A stretch of DNA of 43,498 bases from Dysgonomonas sp. HGC4 (GTDB lineage Bacteria; Bacteroidota; Bacteroidia; Bacteroidales; Dysgonomonadaceae): assembly GCF_001261715.1 (NCBI RefSeq), contig NZ_CVRU01000191.1:1-43498 (forward strand), given 5' to 3'. The notes under the pieces were generated by a model. That model was not told where the DNA came from and did not search any database. It worked only from the letters and a program-made list of their open reading frames with translations. Both the position numbers and the translations under genes were made by a program. Positions 9,266 to 18,920 of this stretch are shown piece by piece (within the stretch, counting starts at the first letter, position 1; the number at the start of each line of letters is the position of its first letter).

Positions 9266-11389
9266 TTAATTGTGATGTTTCATATCCAGTTTTATCTTCT
9301 TCAACTCTTCCAATTTGTGCATGGGCGGTTCTATATCTGAAGGAATTGGACGTTTAGAAAATGTCTGAAAATAAAGCAGACACGCATCTTTCCACCAAAC
9401 AGCATCCTGTGATTGTATCTCTAATTTCGATTTTACATCATTGAAACGCTGTTCATCTATATATGGCTGCATTTGATTCCATGTTTTCTGAAAGCTTCTG
9501 ACTTGTTGAACTCCTGAGTCGTATTTATAACATAGTTCATCCCACATAATATCTCCGTTTTTCATCTTATAGTTCCAAGGTATATGATGAAACCAAAGTA
9601 GTAAATTTTCAGGACAACGTGATGGATCATTATAAATTTCTTTCAAAGGCGAGAAATATTGCGAAACAGCATTGCTTCCTGTCGTAGTACGATCGAATCC
9701 GAGTCCGATAGAGTCGGCATTGTGATAATACCAAGGCATCCAATCGGGGCGAGCATTAGGCACATTTCCCCAAGGTTCAGGGCCATAATGATGTCCGAAA
9801 GCAAATATGTGATGTAAGCCCATCGGCATCATGTAGTCAACAACTGCTTCACGAGATGTTAGCATGATATCTTTCACAGGATTCACAAAGTCTTTGTTAT
9901 TAGAGAAAGTCATCTTTATCCATTCATCAGCAATCTGTTCCGAGGTCAATTGATTATCCCAAGCCAATCGCCCGAAAGCGTACCAGTTGGACTGGGCAAA
10001 ATGATGTCCGCACCAATTAGTATCTTCGCCGATATTGGCAACGGCTGAAATGGCGGTCAGTGTATGAGGTCTCAATGTACCGTCTGTTATTTTAGAAATA
10101 GTAGAACCTTCTCCGTTTGAATAGGTATCACTGTCGAGTGTTTCTTTGAATAAGGGTGCTAAATAAGCCAGATGATTCGAAAACCCGAGATACTCTTGTG
10201 TAATCTGAAATTCTACCATTTCGGACGTTTTTTGCATAGCTCCAAATAATGGGCTGAGCGGTTCACGAGGTTGAAAATCAATAGGTCCGTTTTTGATCTG
10301 TATGATTACATTATCTCTGAATTGCCCGTCCAAAGGCATAAACTCCAGATAGGCTTGTTTTGCCCTGTCTTCATTGCTTGGGTTGTAAACAAATGCACGC
10401 CACATCACTATTCCGTTATATGGTTTTAAAGCATCTGCTAACATATTGGCACCGTCGGCATGAGTATGCCCGTAATCTTGAGGACCCGGTAATCCTTCGG
10501 AATTGGCTTTTACTAGGAAACCTCCGAAGTCGGGAATCAGATTGTATATCTCTTTTGCTTTATCGTTCCACCATTTTATAACCTCTGTGTTTAATGGATC
10601 GGAATTGGGTAGTCCTCCTAACTGTTTAGGGGATGAAAAGTTAACAGCCAAATATACTTTTAGACCATAAGGACGGAATACATCTGCTAAAGCTTTTACT
10701 TTGGTCAGATATTCTTTACTCAGTATTTGGGGACTGGCATTTACGTTATTTAAAACCGTTGCATTTATACCTATTGAGGCATTTGCACGGGCATACGCTT
10801 CGTATCGTGGCGATAAAGTATTGGGTAATTCATCCCATTTCCAGAGCGAATATCCTGCATAACCCCTTTCGACAGTTCTGTCCAGATTATCCCAATGATT
10901 AAGGATGCGGATATCGTATTTAGGAGTTTCTTCGATATTTACAGATGCTGACAATTGATTTGTTTGGATCAATCGCAGAAAATGGAATACTCCGTAAAGT
11001 AACCCTATCTCAGTGTTCGATGCAATGGCAATACTATTTTTGCCTCCCCTATTTATATCTCGGATAATGTACCCATCCTTGCCTAAACCATCAAAGTCTT
11101 TTTGTGGAATAATAGAAGCTATATTTTTACTCTTTGAAGTTCCTATAATCAAAGAACTATTACCGATTGTTTGGCTTATTTGTATATCTTTTCCTGAGAA
11201 AGATTGCCATGCAATAGAAAGTTCATTAAGAGCTTTATCTAAAGTAGGACTGTTTTCATCCATCGTTACTTTCGAAAAATCATAAAGTATTTCAGGAGGT
11301 GTATATCTTAACCATAGTTTGCTCCCCTCTTCCGCAAAAAGCGAAAAGGCGAACAGAAAAAGAATCAATGCGTTTATTATGTATTTCAT
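9266..11389 (-). CDS. Secreted GH67 alpha-glucuronidase
   Basis: Predicted periplasmic enzyme that removes (4-O-methyl-)glucuronic acid from the non-reducing terminal xylose of short aldouronic acids. I choose the ATG at 11389 because it gives a signal peptide (MKYIINALILFLFAFSLFA) and a 707-residue protein, the normal GH67 size; an upstream in-frame start adds a non-signal extension. An N-terminal GH67N-like domain is followed by the TIM-barrel with conserved acidic segments SEGLPGP (Glu298), MPLDGQF (Asp354) and QPREPLSP (Glu376), and by the GH67 C-terminal helical region (HHIPW, WFHH). It is placed before uxuA, which consumes the product's metabolite. It complements GH115, which in known enzymes acts on internal substitutions. 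Confidence 0.95.
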   Translation of the reverse strand: MKYIINALILFLFAFSLFAEEGSKLWLRYTPPEILYDFSKVTMDENSPTLDKALNELSIAWQSFSGKDIQISQTIGNSSLIIGTSKSKNIASIIPQKDFDGLGKDGYIIRDINRGGKNSIAIASNTEIGLLYGVFHFLRLIQTNQLSASVNIEETPKYDIRILNHWDNLDRTVERGYAGYSLWKWDELPNTLSPRYEAYARANASIGINATVLNNVNASPQILSKEYLTKVKALADVFRPYGLKVYLAVNFSSPKQLGGLPNSDPLNTEVIKWWNDKAKEIYNLIPDFGGFLVKANSEGLPGPQDYGHTHADGANMLADALKPYNGIVMWRAFVYNPSNEDRAKQAYLEFMPLDGQFRDNVIIQIKNGPIDFQPREPLSPLFGAMQKTSEMVEFQITQEYLGFSNHLAYLAPLFKETLDSDTYSNGEGSTISKITDGTLRPHTLTAISAVANIGEDTNWCGHHFAQSNWYAFGRLAWDNQLTSEQIADEWIKMTFSNNKDFVNPVKDIMLTSREAVVDYMMPMGLHHIFAFGHHYGPEPWGNVPNARPDWMPWYYHNADSIGLGFDRTTTGSNAVSQYFSPLKEIYNDPSRCPENLLLWFHHIPWNYKMKNGDIMWDELCYKYDSGVQQVRSFQKTWNQMQPYIDEQRFNDVKSKLEIQSQDAVWWKDACLLYFQTFSKRPIPSDIEPPMHKLEELKKIKLDMKHHN

Positions 11390-11397
11390 AAGTTGTA

Positions 11398-11410
11398 AGG
11401 TTTCAGACCT
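11398..11410. repeat. AGGT-N5-ACCT mini-palindrome before GH67
   Basis: A 13-bp element AGGT-TTCAG-ACCT lies 8 nt upstream of the GH67 start codon on the transcript side. The same AGGT-N5-ACCT core recurs at 14228-14240 and 28671-28683. The role is unknown; it could be a small stem near the ribosome binding region. Confidence 0.45.
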
Positions 11411-11429
11411 GTTAAAGTACACCATTTTG

Positions 11430-11534
11430 TTAAACACAAAGTACACAAAGTCAATGCACAAAGCACGGAAAGCTTTTTCTAGTCATTATTTAGAAGTGTT
11501 CTTTGTGAAAAATCTTAGTGATCTTTGTGTTTAA
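11430..11534. repeat. Symmetric CACAAAG inverted repeat in the GH3-GH67 gap
   Basis: Both ends carry a perfect 12-bp inverted repeat TTAAACACAAAG (11430-11441 and 11523-11534). Inside each arm the heptamer CACAAAG recurs with mirrored spacing: starts at 11435, 11444 and 11457 on the left, and ends at 11529, 11520 (one mismatch) and 11507 on the right. The element fills most of the 172-nt gap between GH3 and GH67 and could fold as a long imperfect stem. It has no coding capacity and resembles a small dispersed palindromic repeat. Confidence 0.7.
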
Positions 11535-11561
11535 CTCAATGGATATTATTTTTAAATGGAA

Positions 11562-14213
11562 TTAGTCTTTGATATAAAACGTATTTCCAGTAATCTGAAT
11601 TTCTTTTTGAACCACTTGTTTCGAATTGATGGCTTTGCTGTCAGGTTGTTTTCCTCCGATCGAAAGTAATACTTTACCTGTAGAAACCTGAGCCAGATTT
11701 TCTTTATCACGTCCGGCCATTTGTTTTGGAGTTACAGTGAATTCAACGGTTTTGGTTTCTCCTGCTTTTAAGTGAATACGTTTGAATCCCTGCAAAGCTC
11801 TGATGGGAGTTTTCAATTTGCTGTCGGGTAGGGAAACATAGAGTTGAACAACTTCGTCACCATCCATCTTGCCTGTGTTTTTTACATCTACCGAAATAGT
11901 TATGTTATCACCAGACTTGATTGTTTCGGGTGCATTTTTGATAGCGTATTCAAAAGTGGAATAACTTAATCCATAACCAAATTCATACAGTGGAGCACCT
12001 TTGAAATAACGGTATGTCTTGCCTGTCATATCATAATCGCTGAAAGCAGGTATTTGATTGATATCCTTATAGAATGTCAACGGTAAACGTCCGGCAGGAT
12101 TGTAATCTCCGAAAATAATATCGGCTAGGGCAGTTCCACCCTCTTGCCCGGGATACCAAGCTTCGATAATGGCAGGCATGTTTTCGGCTTCCCAATTGAA
12201 TGCTAATGCACTACCGTTCAAAAATACCAATACGGTTGGTTTTCCTAATTTGTGAATCTCACGAATCAAATCGGTTTGCGTACTCGGTAGTTTTATATCC
12301 AAGCGGTCGCCACCCGAAAAGCCTTCTACCTTTACAGGCATTTCTTCACCCTCTAATAAGGGGCTTAGTCCCATACAAAGTACGATCAGATCAGATGATT
12401 TTGCTAAATCAATAGCTTCCTGTTTTAAGTTTGGTTTCGGTGTGCCCCAAAGCAAGCGCATAATGGCATATTCGGTATTATCCTGAACATATTCTAAGCG
12501 AATATTATAGGCTTTTCCACCCTCCAGTTTCATCAATTCATATACTTTACGAGGATGGTGTACATCTTTCCATTTGGTAACTAACGAGTCATTCAAATAT
12601 AGGTTGAATCCTGAGAAACCTTCACCTCCTAAAGCATATTCACCCGATGTGGGAGGTACAAGTACACCTGTCCATCGTACAGAGAATTGATCGTATTTCA
12701 TGTCTTTGAAAGGAGCAGTTGTCCACCAGATAAAATCTACATTCGGATCGATTTGCGAGTGTGCAGGTTTTCCCTCCCATTTGATATTGAAGAAATACTC
12801 AGCCTTAAGACCTTTTTGAGATTTACTTGCATCCGTAAATAAATATTCGGAAGGGATGGCTTCAAAGTAGGGTAGTTTTTCAGCCAAAGCACACCCTTGG
12901 GCATAAACGACTTCTGCATTCGGTAGTTTTTCACGCAGCCCTGTTAACGGGGTTTTAGGATTAGTAGGGTAGCCGTTGTAGTTTCCCAGCAGTACCTCTA
13001 AGTCATCTGCATTGGGTCCTATAACAGCTACCTTTTTCACCTCTTTGCTGAAAGGCAATAGATTATTTTCATTCTTTAGTAATACCATTGATTTGCGTGC
13101 AGCATCCAATGATAATGCCTGATGTTCTTTACTTTCTACTACATCGTAAGGTATTTGAGCGTATTTTACATCTTTATCATTGTCCATCATGCCGAGTTTA
13201 AGCAAGGCAAGGAGCACACGATGAACCGAAACATCCAATTCGGCTTCGGTAATTAAACCCTGCTCAACAGCGGCTACCAAATGTATATAAGTATCACCGC
13301 AATTGAGGTCTGTGCCTGCCTTTACTGCCATTGCAGCCGCTTCTTCGGGAGTAGATACTATGTGATGAGCATTTTTTTCGTAAAAATCACGAATCGCCCA
13401 ACAATCGGAAACAATATACCCTTTGAATCCCCATTTTTCACGAAGCATGCTTTCCAAAAACTTATTACCGCAACAAGGTGCTCCTCTGAAACTCTGATAA
13501 GCACACATCACCGAATATACATGGGCATCCTGCACGGTTCTTTTGAAATGAGGCAGATATGTTTCTTCCAGATCGTAATCGTTAGGCCATACATCAAACG
13601 AATGTCGTGTAGATTCGGGTCCGCTGTGAACGGCAAAATGTTTGGCAGTAGCTACCAGTTTAAGGTATTTATCGTCATCTCCCTGCAATCCTTTGATGAA
13701 AGGAACAGCCAGCTCAGCAGTCAGATAAGGATCTTCTCCGTATGTTTCCATTCCCCGTCCCCAACGTGGATCACGGAAAATGTTGATATTCGGAGTCCAA
13801 TAAGTTAATCCCTGATAAATACCACGCTTACCTCTCGAAGCATACTCGTGATGTTTGGCACGTGCTTCGTCCGAAATAGCGTCTGCAATACCAAACATTT
13901 CGTCACTGTCCCACATGGCAGCCATACCGATTGCCTGAGGAAAAACGGTTGCTTTACCCGAACGGGCAACACCGTGCAGGCACTCATTCCAGAAGTTATG
14001 AGCAGGAATGCCCAGATGTTCTACTCCGGGACAATCGTATCGCAGCATATCTACTTTTTCCTGTAACGTCATTCGTGATACAAGATCGGAGGCTCTTTCC
14101 TCAAAAGAAAGAGAGGTGTCCTGATAAGGTTCAATCTTTTTGCTGTTGCATCCCGTCAATGTTAGGATGCTTAGACCAAGCAAAAAAGGTTTTAAGTTTT
14201 TAAATATTTTCAT
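11562..14213 (-). CDS. GH3 beta-xylosidase/glucosidase lipoprotein with PA14 domain
   Basis: Predicted exo-acting glycosidase of family GH3, probably a beta-xylosidase releasing xylose from xylo-oligosaccharides. I favour the ATG at 14213 (883 residues); one three codons upstream is possible. The lipoprotein signal ends in LTLTGC with Cys22, and the next residues (NSKKIE) lack the acidic cluster often seen in surface-exported lipoproteins, so a periplasmic location is likely. The GH3 N-domain has the catalytic nucleophile Asp270 in IVSDCWAIRD. The GH3 C-domain is interrupted by a PA14 domain at about residues 468-590, and a fibronectin-III-like domain closes the protein (about 790-880). Beta-xylosidase activity is inferred from locus context; related GH3 proteins include beta-glucosidases and arabinosidases. 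Confidence 0.92.
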   Translation of the reverse strand: MKIFKNLKPFLLGLSILTLTGCNSKKIEPYQDTSLSFEERASDLVSRMTLQEKVDMLRYDCPGVEHLGIPAHNFWNECLHGVARSGKATVFPQAIGMAAMWDSDEMFGIADAISDEARAKHHEYASRGKRGIYQGLTYWTPNINIFRDPRWGRGMETYGEDPYLTAELAVPFIKGLQGDDDKYLKLVATAKHFAVHSGPESTRHSFDVWPNDYDLEETYLPHFKRTVQDAHVYSVMCAYQSFRGAPCCGNKFLESMLREKWGFKGYIVSDCWAIRDFYEKNAHHIVSTPEEAAAMAVKAGTDLNCGDTYIHLVAAVEQGLITEAELDVSVHRVLLALLKLGMMDNDKDVKYAQIPYDVVESKEHQALSLDAARKSMVLLKNENNLLPFSKEVKKVAVIGPNADDLEVLLGNYNGYPTNPKTPLTGLREKLPNAEVVYAQGCALAEKLPYFEAIPSEYLFTDASKSQKGLKAEYFFNIKWEGKPAHSQIDPNVDFIWWTTAPFKDMKYDQFSVRWTGVLVPPTSGEYALGGEGFSGFNLYLNDSLVTKWKDVHHPRKVYELMKLEGGKAYNIRLEYVQDNTEYAIMRLLWGTPKPNLKQEAIDLAKSSDLIVLCMGLSPLLEGEEMPVKVEGFSGGDRLDIKLPSTQTDLIREIHKLGKPTVLVFLNGSALAFNWEAENMPAIIEAWYPGQEGGTALADIIFGDYNPAGRLPLTFYKDINQIPAFSDYDMTGKTYRYFKGAPLYEFGYGLSYSTFEYAIKNAPETIKSGDNITISVDVKNTGKMDGDEVVQLYVSLPDSKLKTPIRALQGFKRIHLKAGETKTVEFTVTPKQMAGRDKENLAQVSTGKVLLSIGGKQPDSKAINSKQVVQKEIQITGNTFYIKD

Positions 14214-14227
14214 AATTATCATTATTA

Positions 14228-14240
14228 AGGTCTGCGACCT
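14228..14240. repeat. AGGT-N5-ACCT mini-palindrome before GH3
   Basis: AGGT-CTGCG-ACCT lies 14 nt upstream of the GH3 ATG at 14213 (5 nt from the alternative ATG at 14222). It shares its core and its position just before a start codon with the element at 11398-11410. Confidence 0.45.
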
Positions 14241-14277
14241 ATTGTTACTTACTGTTTATATCTATATGGATAATAAA

Positions 14278-14292
14278 AAGGCCTGTGACCTT
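14278..14292 (-). terminator. Small hairpin with T-run at the esterase stop codon
   Basis: On the minus strand the TAA stop of the esterase runs into AAGG-N7-CCTT followed by TTTTATTA. The stem is short, so this is at best a partial terminator between the esterase and GH3 genes. Confidence 0.4.
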
Positions 14293-16225
14293 ACCAATTA
14301 TCTGTTCTGAAGGGACTAGAGGGTAGACCTTCTTTATTCCGTAAGTTAGCTCCTTCGGGATTGTCTGCCCAAGCATATCTGACAGCAAGAGGACTCTTCA
14401 CTTTGTCACTCCATACAATCACTTTATCCCCTTCAGTTTTAGCATCTGCCCAAACAAATTGTTTGTCTTTTCCTGCAACAGCAAAGCCTTTGAGTTTTTC
14501 AGTAGAGGCAAAACCGTTTCCAATCTCAGTAAACGAAAGGGTTATTTTACTGCCATCCACAACCATGCTATTGTATCGAGGTGCTGAACTTATGATCTTT
14601 TTATCACCGTAAGCGATTTTCATTGCGCAGAGAGCCAAACGGTGTCCAACTTCTTTTTTATTTAAAGGATGAATGTCGTTCCATTCTCCCAAATCTATAT
14701 TAACAGTCATCCCTGTATTTGGAATCTCTAAAACTTTTGATTGTGCTTCTCGTAACATTGCCCAATTGCTCTCGGAAGGCTGTTTTTTAGCCATCATAAA
14801 GTTGGGAAGCTGTGCTAAAATAAATGGTAAATCAGCTCTGTTCCATTTCATCCGCCAATCAGTGATTAATGCCGAAAGCAGGGCACTATATTCAGTGGGT
14901 TTGGATGTATTTGCTTCACCTTGATACCAGATCACACCTTTGATAGGATAATCAATTACCGGAGCTATCATGCCATTGTAGAGCCCCATGGGTTTATACT
15001 GAAAAAAGGTCTGTGGAGCTAAAGGTTTCATTTCTGCCCCTAATTTATATTTCCATTCTCCTGTCAGGTCAATGGATTCATCCCCAACAATAACTTGATA
15101 TGGTTTGTCTTCTACAAATCCGCCTTTTCCTATGGAGTTAATAACACGTACTGCTACTGAATTTTTCCCTTCATGGAGAATCCCCAAAGGAATAGTATAA
15201 ATACGTGGAGGATATTGATAGGAGGTTGTTCCCACAAATTTGCCATTGATATATGCCGAATCGCTATCCACAATACAACCTAAACGAAGTACGGCAGGTT
15301 TACCGACCGTTGAAGCCGGAAGTTCAAAATCTTTGCGAAACCAAAATGAACCGTTTATATTTCCGATTCTTTTATCAACCCAATATCCGGGTAAATTGAT
15401 TGTTCCCCAATCGAATGTATTCAAATCACTTTTAAACCAATCGGATATACCTTTGTCTTTCTGATTTAAAGTAGAATACCATTGATTTGCGATTTTTTTC
15501 TCCTGAGCTTTGATACTATCTATGTAACCGACTTGAGCAAATTGCTCGGCTGTTTGTAAATCGGACGGAAATTCTTTCAAAGCATCTTTGCTAAGCCAGG
15601 CTTCGATGGGCGAGCCTCCTGCACTCGAGTTGAGTAATCCTATCGGAACTTTATATTTATCGTATAATTCTTTGGCAAAGAAGTAAGCTACTGCCGAAAT
15701 ATCTAGTATATTTTCAGGCGTTGCCGATTTCCACGAACCGCCATTAAGGTCATCATTCGTCTTTTCAAAGTTGTAGTTTAGAGGAACTTTTAAATGTCGG
15801 ATATAAGGATTATTTATCTGACTGACTTCCTGTTGATATAAATCCAATACCCTGCGGATCGGAATTTCCATATTCGATTGCCCCGAACACAGCCAGACAT
15901 CACCAATCAAGATATCATGGATAGAAATATCATTTATCTGCATCTGATAAGGACCTCCTGCCTGTTGAGGAGGAAGTGAGACTTCCCATTTCCCATTTGA
16001 GTCAGCGGTAGTCTTATATGACTTATTCAAAAAACTAATTTCAATGCTTTCGTTCTCAGATGCCCATCCCCAAAGTTTTAGCTCTGTATCTCGCTGTAAA
16101 ACCATACCATCACTAATCAGGACGGGGAGTTTTACCGATGCTCTGCCCGAAACAGTACATAGTAAGGTGAGTAGCATTATAAATGCTACCTTCCTTATTG
16201 ATATGTGTTTTTTTATGATTTTCAT
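14291..16225 (-). CDS. Secreted SGNH carbohydrate acetylesterase (sialate O-acetylesterase-like)
   Basis: Predicted periplasmic serine esterase, 644 residues, with a signal peptide (FIMLLTLLCTVSGRAS). It has the SGNH-hydrolase layout: catalytic Ser117 in CSGQSNM, the SSAGGSPIEAW oxyanion segment, GVIWYQGEANT, and the catalytic pair Asp517/His519 in NDIHP. A galactose-binding-like jelly roll of about 120 residues (roughly 270-390, LPGYWVDKRIG to LTGEWKYKLG) is inserted in the catalytic domain, as seen in CE20-type and sialate O-acetylesterase-like enzymes. Databases will probably label it sialate O-acetylesterase. In this locus, removal of acetyl groups from glucuronoxylan is far more likely. 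The GH115 gene ends 6 nt upstream, so the two are tightly coupled. Confidence 0.9.
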   Translation of the reverse strand: MKIIKKHISIRKVAFIMLLTLLCTVSGRASVKLPVLISDGMVLQRDTELKLWGWASENESIEISFLNKSYKTTADSNGKWEVSLPPQQAGGPYQMQINDISIHDILIGDVWLCSGQSNMEIPIRRVLDLYQQEVSQINNPYIRHLKVPLNYNFEKTNDDLNGGSWKSATPENILDISAVAYFFAKELYDKYKVPIGLLNSSAGGSPIEAWLSKDALKEFPSDLQTAEQFAQVGYIDSIKAQEKKIANQWYSTLNQKDKGISDWFKSDLNTFDWGTINLPGYWVDKRIGNINGSFWFRKDFELPASTVGKPAVLRLGCIVDSDSAYINGKFVGTTSYQYPPRIYTIPLGILHEGKNSVAVRVINSIGKGGFVEDKPYQVIVGDESIDLTGEWKYKLGAEMKPLAPQTFFQYKPMGLYNGMIAPVIDYPIKGVIWYQGEANTSKPTEYSALLSALITDWRMKWNRADLPFILAQLPNFMMAKKQPSESNWAMLREAQSKVLEIPNTGMTVNIDLGEWNDIHPLNKKEVGHRLALCAMKIAYGDKKIISSAPRYNSMVVDGSKITLSFTEIGNGFASTEKLKGFAVAGKDKQFVWADAKTEGDKVIVWSDKVKSPLAVRYAWADNPEGANLRNKEGLPSSPFRTDNW

Positions 16226-16231
16226 CTCATT

Positions 16232-18739
16232 CTATTTTTTGACCTTACTTTCAGGAGCACCTAAGTAACTGGTTTTTAAACCTCCTAAATCGAGCATTAC
16301 TTTTTGTAAGACAATTCCCGGATCTAATATTCTGAATCGTATGGTATGCAATCCCGCCTTGTCAATCCGATGGTTTGTAACCGATTCGATAATGCTGTTG
16401 GCAACCCAAACTTCTCTTTCCTTTTCAGTATATGTCTGATTGAAATTGACTATTTGTTCTTCACCTCCATCAATAGATACAGCATATCGTAACCCTTTAT
16501 TCGAATTAAAGTTGAGGGTGGGAGAGAGCAACACAATCAACCGTGCCTCACCTGTACTTGTCAGATCCATATCGTATTCAAGATATACATTATCGCCTTC
16601 TTTGGGAGAAACTGTTACAGGGAAAGTGGTAATTCCCGAAAGAGTTTTTCCGAAATCGGGAATCACTTTCCACGATATGCTATTGCCATCTTGTAGACGG
16701 GTAAAATGTTCAGCTTCAATAGATACATATCCGTCTGCTTCGGAGAATACTTTTTCTTTGTATTCCATGGTTGACATTATGTACTCGACATGAGGCATCA
16801 CGCTTTCTTTGGGTTGCTGCCAATAAGTATATCCGATACGGACTTGATCCATCATATGTGCCCATTTACCACCTGAGATATTCTCGTTGTAATGTACGGT
16901 CAAAAGCGAATCCCTCTCGAAACATTCTTTAGCCTTATCTGCCCAATAATTTGCCTGAACGTCTTGTTTCTCGGCATAAAAACGATTCTTAGCAACAGCA
17001 AAATACATTTCATATAGATTGGAGCAGGTATTGATAGGGAATAATACCAATTGATCGAAAGCATCTTTGTAATTATTAGGAATCACATTGTATAAACGCA
17101 TGGCATCTATAACCAGATTTCTGTAATCGTTAACTACGGTTTCGAATTCATTGTAATTTTCGAGACTGTATGTCTTCTCATTCAACAATTCAGGAGTAAC
17201 CCTGCGATTGTATTTTGTATAGAGATTTATCAGACGAGCTGACTCTTTACTATATTTTTCTCCAAACTGTTGTGCAGACCATTTTTCGGTATGCTGTAAG
17301 AGATTATCTGCATTGAACCGATTGGGATTCCAAGCCATATCCAAAAAGAAACTGATCGGATATTCCATCGGTTTAAGATCGCCTACGTTTACGATCCATA
17401 TTTTATCAACACCATATTGATAAGTCAGGTTCATTTGTTCCCAGATACGTTGGACTTGGCTGACATTTATCCATTTATAATTACGAGGTCCACCTACATA
17501 ATCGAAATGATAATACATACCATATCCGCCTTTACGTTTGGGAGCATTCAGGTCGGGAAGCTTGCGTACATTTCCCCAATTGTCATCGCACAGCAAAAGA
17601 GTAATATCATCAGGTACACGCATTCCTTTGTCATAATAGTCTTGTACTTCTTTGTATAAAGCCCATACTTGTGGCACGGTTTCCGCTTTTTTACCTGTAA
17701 CTTTCGATATAATATTTCGTTGATCTTTCACTATCTTTTGAAGCAGGGTAACATTGCTTTCTTCGCTCATGGGTTCGTCTCCATCGCCACGCATGCCCAC
17801 TGTTACTATGTTTTCCCAGTTTTTCATACGTTCGATACCTTCCCTCCAAAATTCCTGTAATATCTTTTGATTTTTGTCGTAATTCCAAGCACCCTTTCCG
17901 TATCTGCTCCATTCGGCATGAGCACGCCCCATTGGTTCGTGATGCGAAGTACTTATTACAATCCCGAACTCATCGGCTGTTGGTCCATTAAGAGGGTCAT
18001 CATCATAAAATGCACTTCCCCACATGGCAGGCCAGAGAAAATTACCCTTTAAGCGAAGAATCAACTCAAATACTTTCTCATAAAATTGATGATTGTATCC
18101 TCCGAAAGTAGCTTTACTCCATCCTGTTAAGGCAGGAGCTTCGTCATTTAAGAAAATGCCCCGATACTGAACGGCGGGTTCTCCTTCGGTGTATGTGCCC
18201 GGTTTTACATATAAATCTTTCTTGTTTTCGACAGGTACATCTGCCCAGTAGTACCACGGCGAGACGCCTATCTGTGCCGATAATTCGTAAATACCGTATA
18301 TTGTACCTCGTTTGTCGCTGCCTGCGATAACTAAAGCGGCATCTATTCCGTCGGTGGGATTCTGTACTGTTTCTATAATGTACTTTTCGTTCTTTCCTGT
18401 AAGGTCTTTAGCTTCTATTTTTCCTTCCTGTATCAGATTATCAATAATTGACGATTGACCGACAGTGCCGATAATTACAGAAAACTTCGTAGCTTCCGAT
18501 GAAGGAATATTTCCCGTTACTTTTCGTAAATCTTCTTTAAAATCGTTTACTGCACGCAGTACACCTTTGTAATCCGTATCATCTGTAAGTATAGATGCAG
18601 GCTTTCCATCAATAGCTAAAGGAAAGTAAGAGGCATTCTTCTGAGTGAATACAAACTGCTCTTTGTCAAAAGCAGATATTGTATTCGAGAAAATAAGAAG
18701 CTGTAAAAATATGATCAGGTATAAATTTCTTTTAGCCAT
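16232..18739 (-). CDS. GH115 xylan alpha-1,2-glucuronidase
   Basis: Predicted secreted alpha-glucuronidase of family GH115; characterised members remove (4-O-methyl-)glucuronic acid from internal xylose units of glucuronoxylan. It has 835 residues with a signal peptide (LYLIIFLQLLIFSNTISA). Recognisable GH115 stretches are the N-terminal domain with SDKRGTIYGIYELS, the catalytic barrel with RGIFLNDEAPALTGW, NFLWPAMWGSAFYDDDP, STSHHEPMGRAHAEW and GMRGDGDEPM, and a C-terminal beta-sandwich beginning near residue 665 (DGYVSIEAEHFTR). It is the first enzyme gene after SusD, separated from it by a 225-nt gap with two hairpins. Confidence 0.95.
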   Translation of the reverse strand: MAKRNLYLIIFLQLLIFSNTISAFDKEQFVFTQKNASYFPLAIDGKPASILTDDTDYKGVLRAVNDFKEDLRKVTGNIPSSEATKFSVIIGTVGQSSIIDNLIQEGKIEAKDLTGKNEKYIIETVQNPTDGIDAALVIAGSDKRGTIYGIYELSAQIGVSPWYYWADVPVENKKDLYVKPGTYTEGEPAVQYRGIFLNDEAPALTGWSKATFGGYNHQFYEKVFELILRLKGNFLWPAMWGSAFYDDDPLNGPTADEFGIVISTSHHEPMGRAHAEWSRYGKGAWNYDKNQKILQEFWREGIERMKNWENIVTVGMRGDGDEPMSEESNVTLLQKIVKDQRNIISKVTGKKAETVPQVWALYKEVQDYYDKGMRVPDDITLLLCDDNWGNVRKLPDLNAPKRKGGYGMYYHFDYVGGPRNYKWINVSQVQRIWEQMNLTYQYGVDKIWIVNVGDLKPMEYPISFFLDMAWNPNRFNADNLLQHTEKWSAQQFGEKYSKESARLINLYTKYNRRVTPELLNEKTYSLENYNEFETVVNDYRNLVIDAMRLYNVIPNNYKDAFDQLVLFPINTCSNLYEMYFAVAKNRFYAEKQDVQANYWADKAKECFERDSLLTVHYNENISGGKWAHMMDQVRIGYTYWQQPKESVMPHVEYIMSTMEYKEKVFSEADGYVSIEAEHFTRLQDGNSISWKVIPDFGKTLSGITTFPVTVSPKEGDNVYLEYDMDLTSTGEARLIVLLSPTLNFNSNKGLRYAVSIDGGEEQIVNFNQTYTEKEREVWVANSIIESVTNHRIDKAGLHTIRFRILDPGIVLQKVMLDLGGLKTSYLGAPESKVKK

Positions 18740-18863
18740 AGTTTTCTATTTATAATCATACAATTTTACATATTGAATACTACACTCCTTTATTGAGATA
18801 CAGAAATGTGAGCCTTGATTCCTTCCTTAAATTTGACTTCATCAATAACTTCTGTTTCAATTT

Positions 18864-18889
18864 AATAAAGTAAGACAATATACTTTATT
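18864..18889. repeat. AT-rich perfect inverted repeat upstream of GH115
   Basis: Arms AATAAAGTA (18864-18872) and TACTTTATT (18881-18889) pair perfectly over 9 bp around 8 nt. It sits in the SusD-GH115 gap behind the GC-rich hairpin and could be an operator or a secondary stem. Confidence 0.45.
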
Positions 18890-18920
18890 TTCATGTATTA
18901 TATTCTTTATGTAATGAGAA

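Noticed and set aside
13281-13808. 175-codon reading frame antisense to GH3
   Set aside because: Lies opposite the conserved GH3 catalytic domain and shows no domain of its own.
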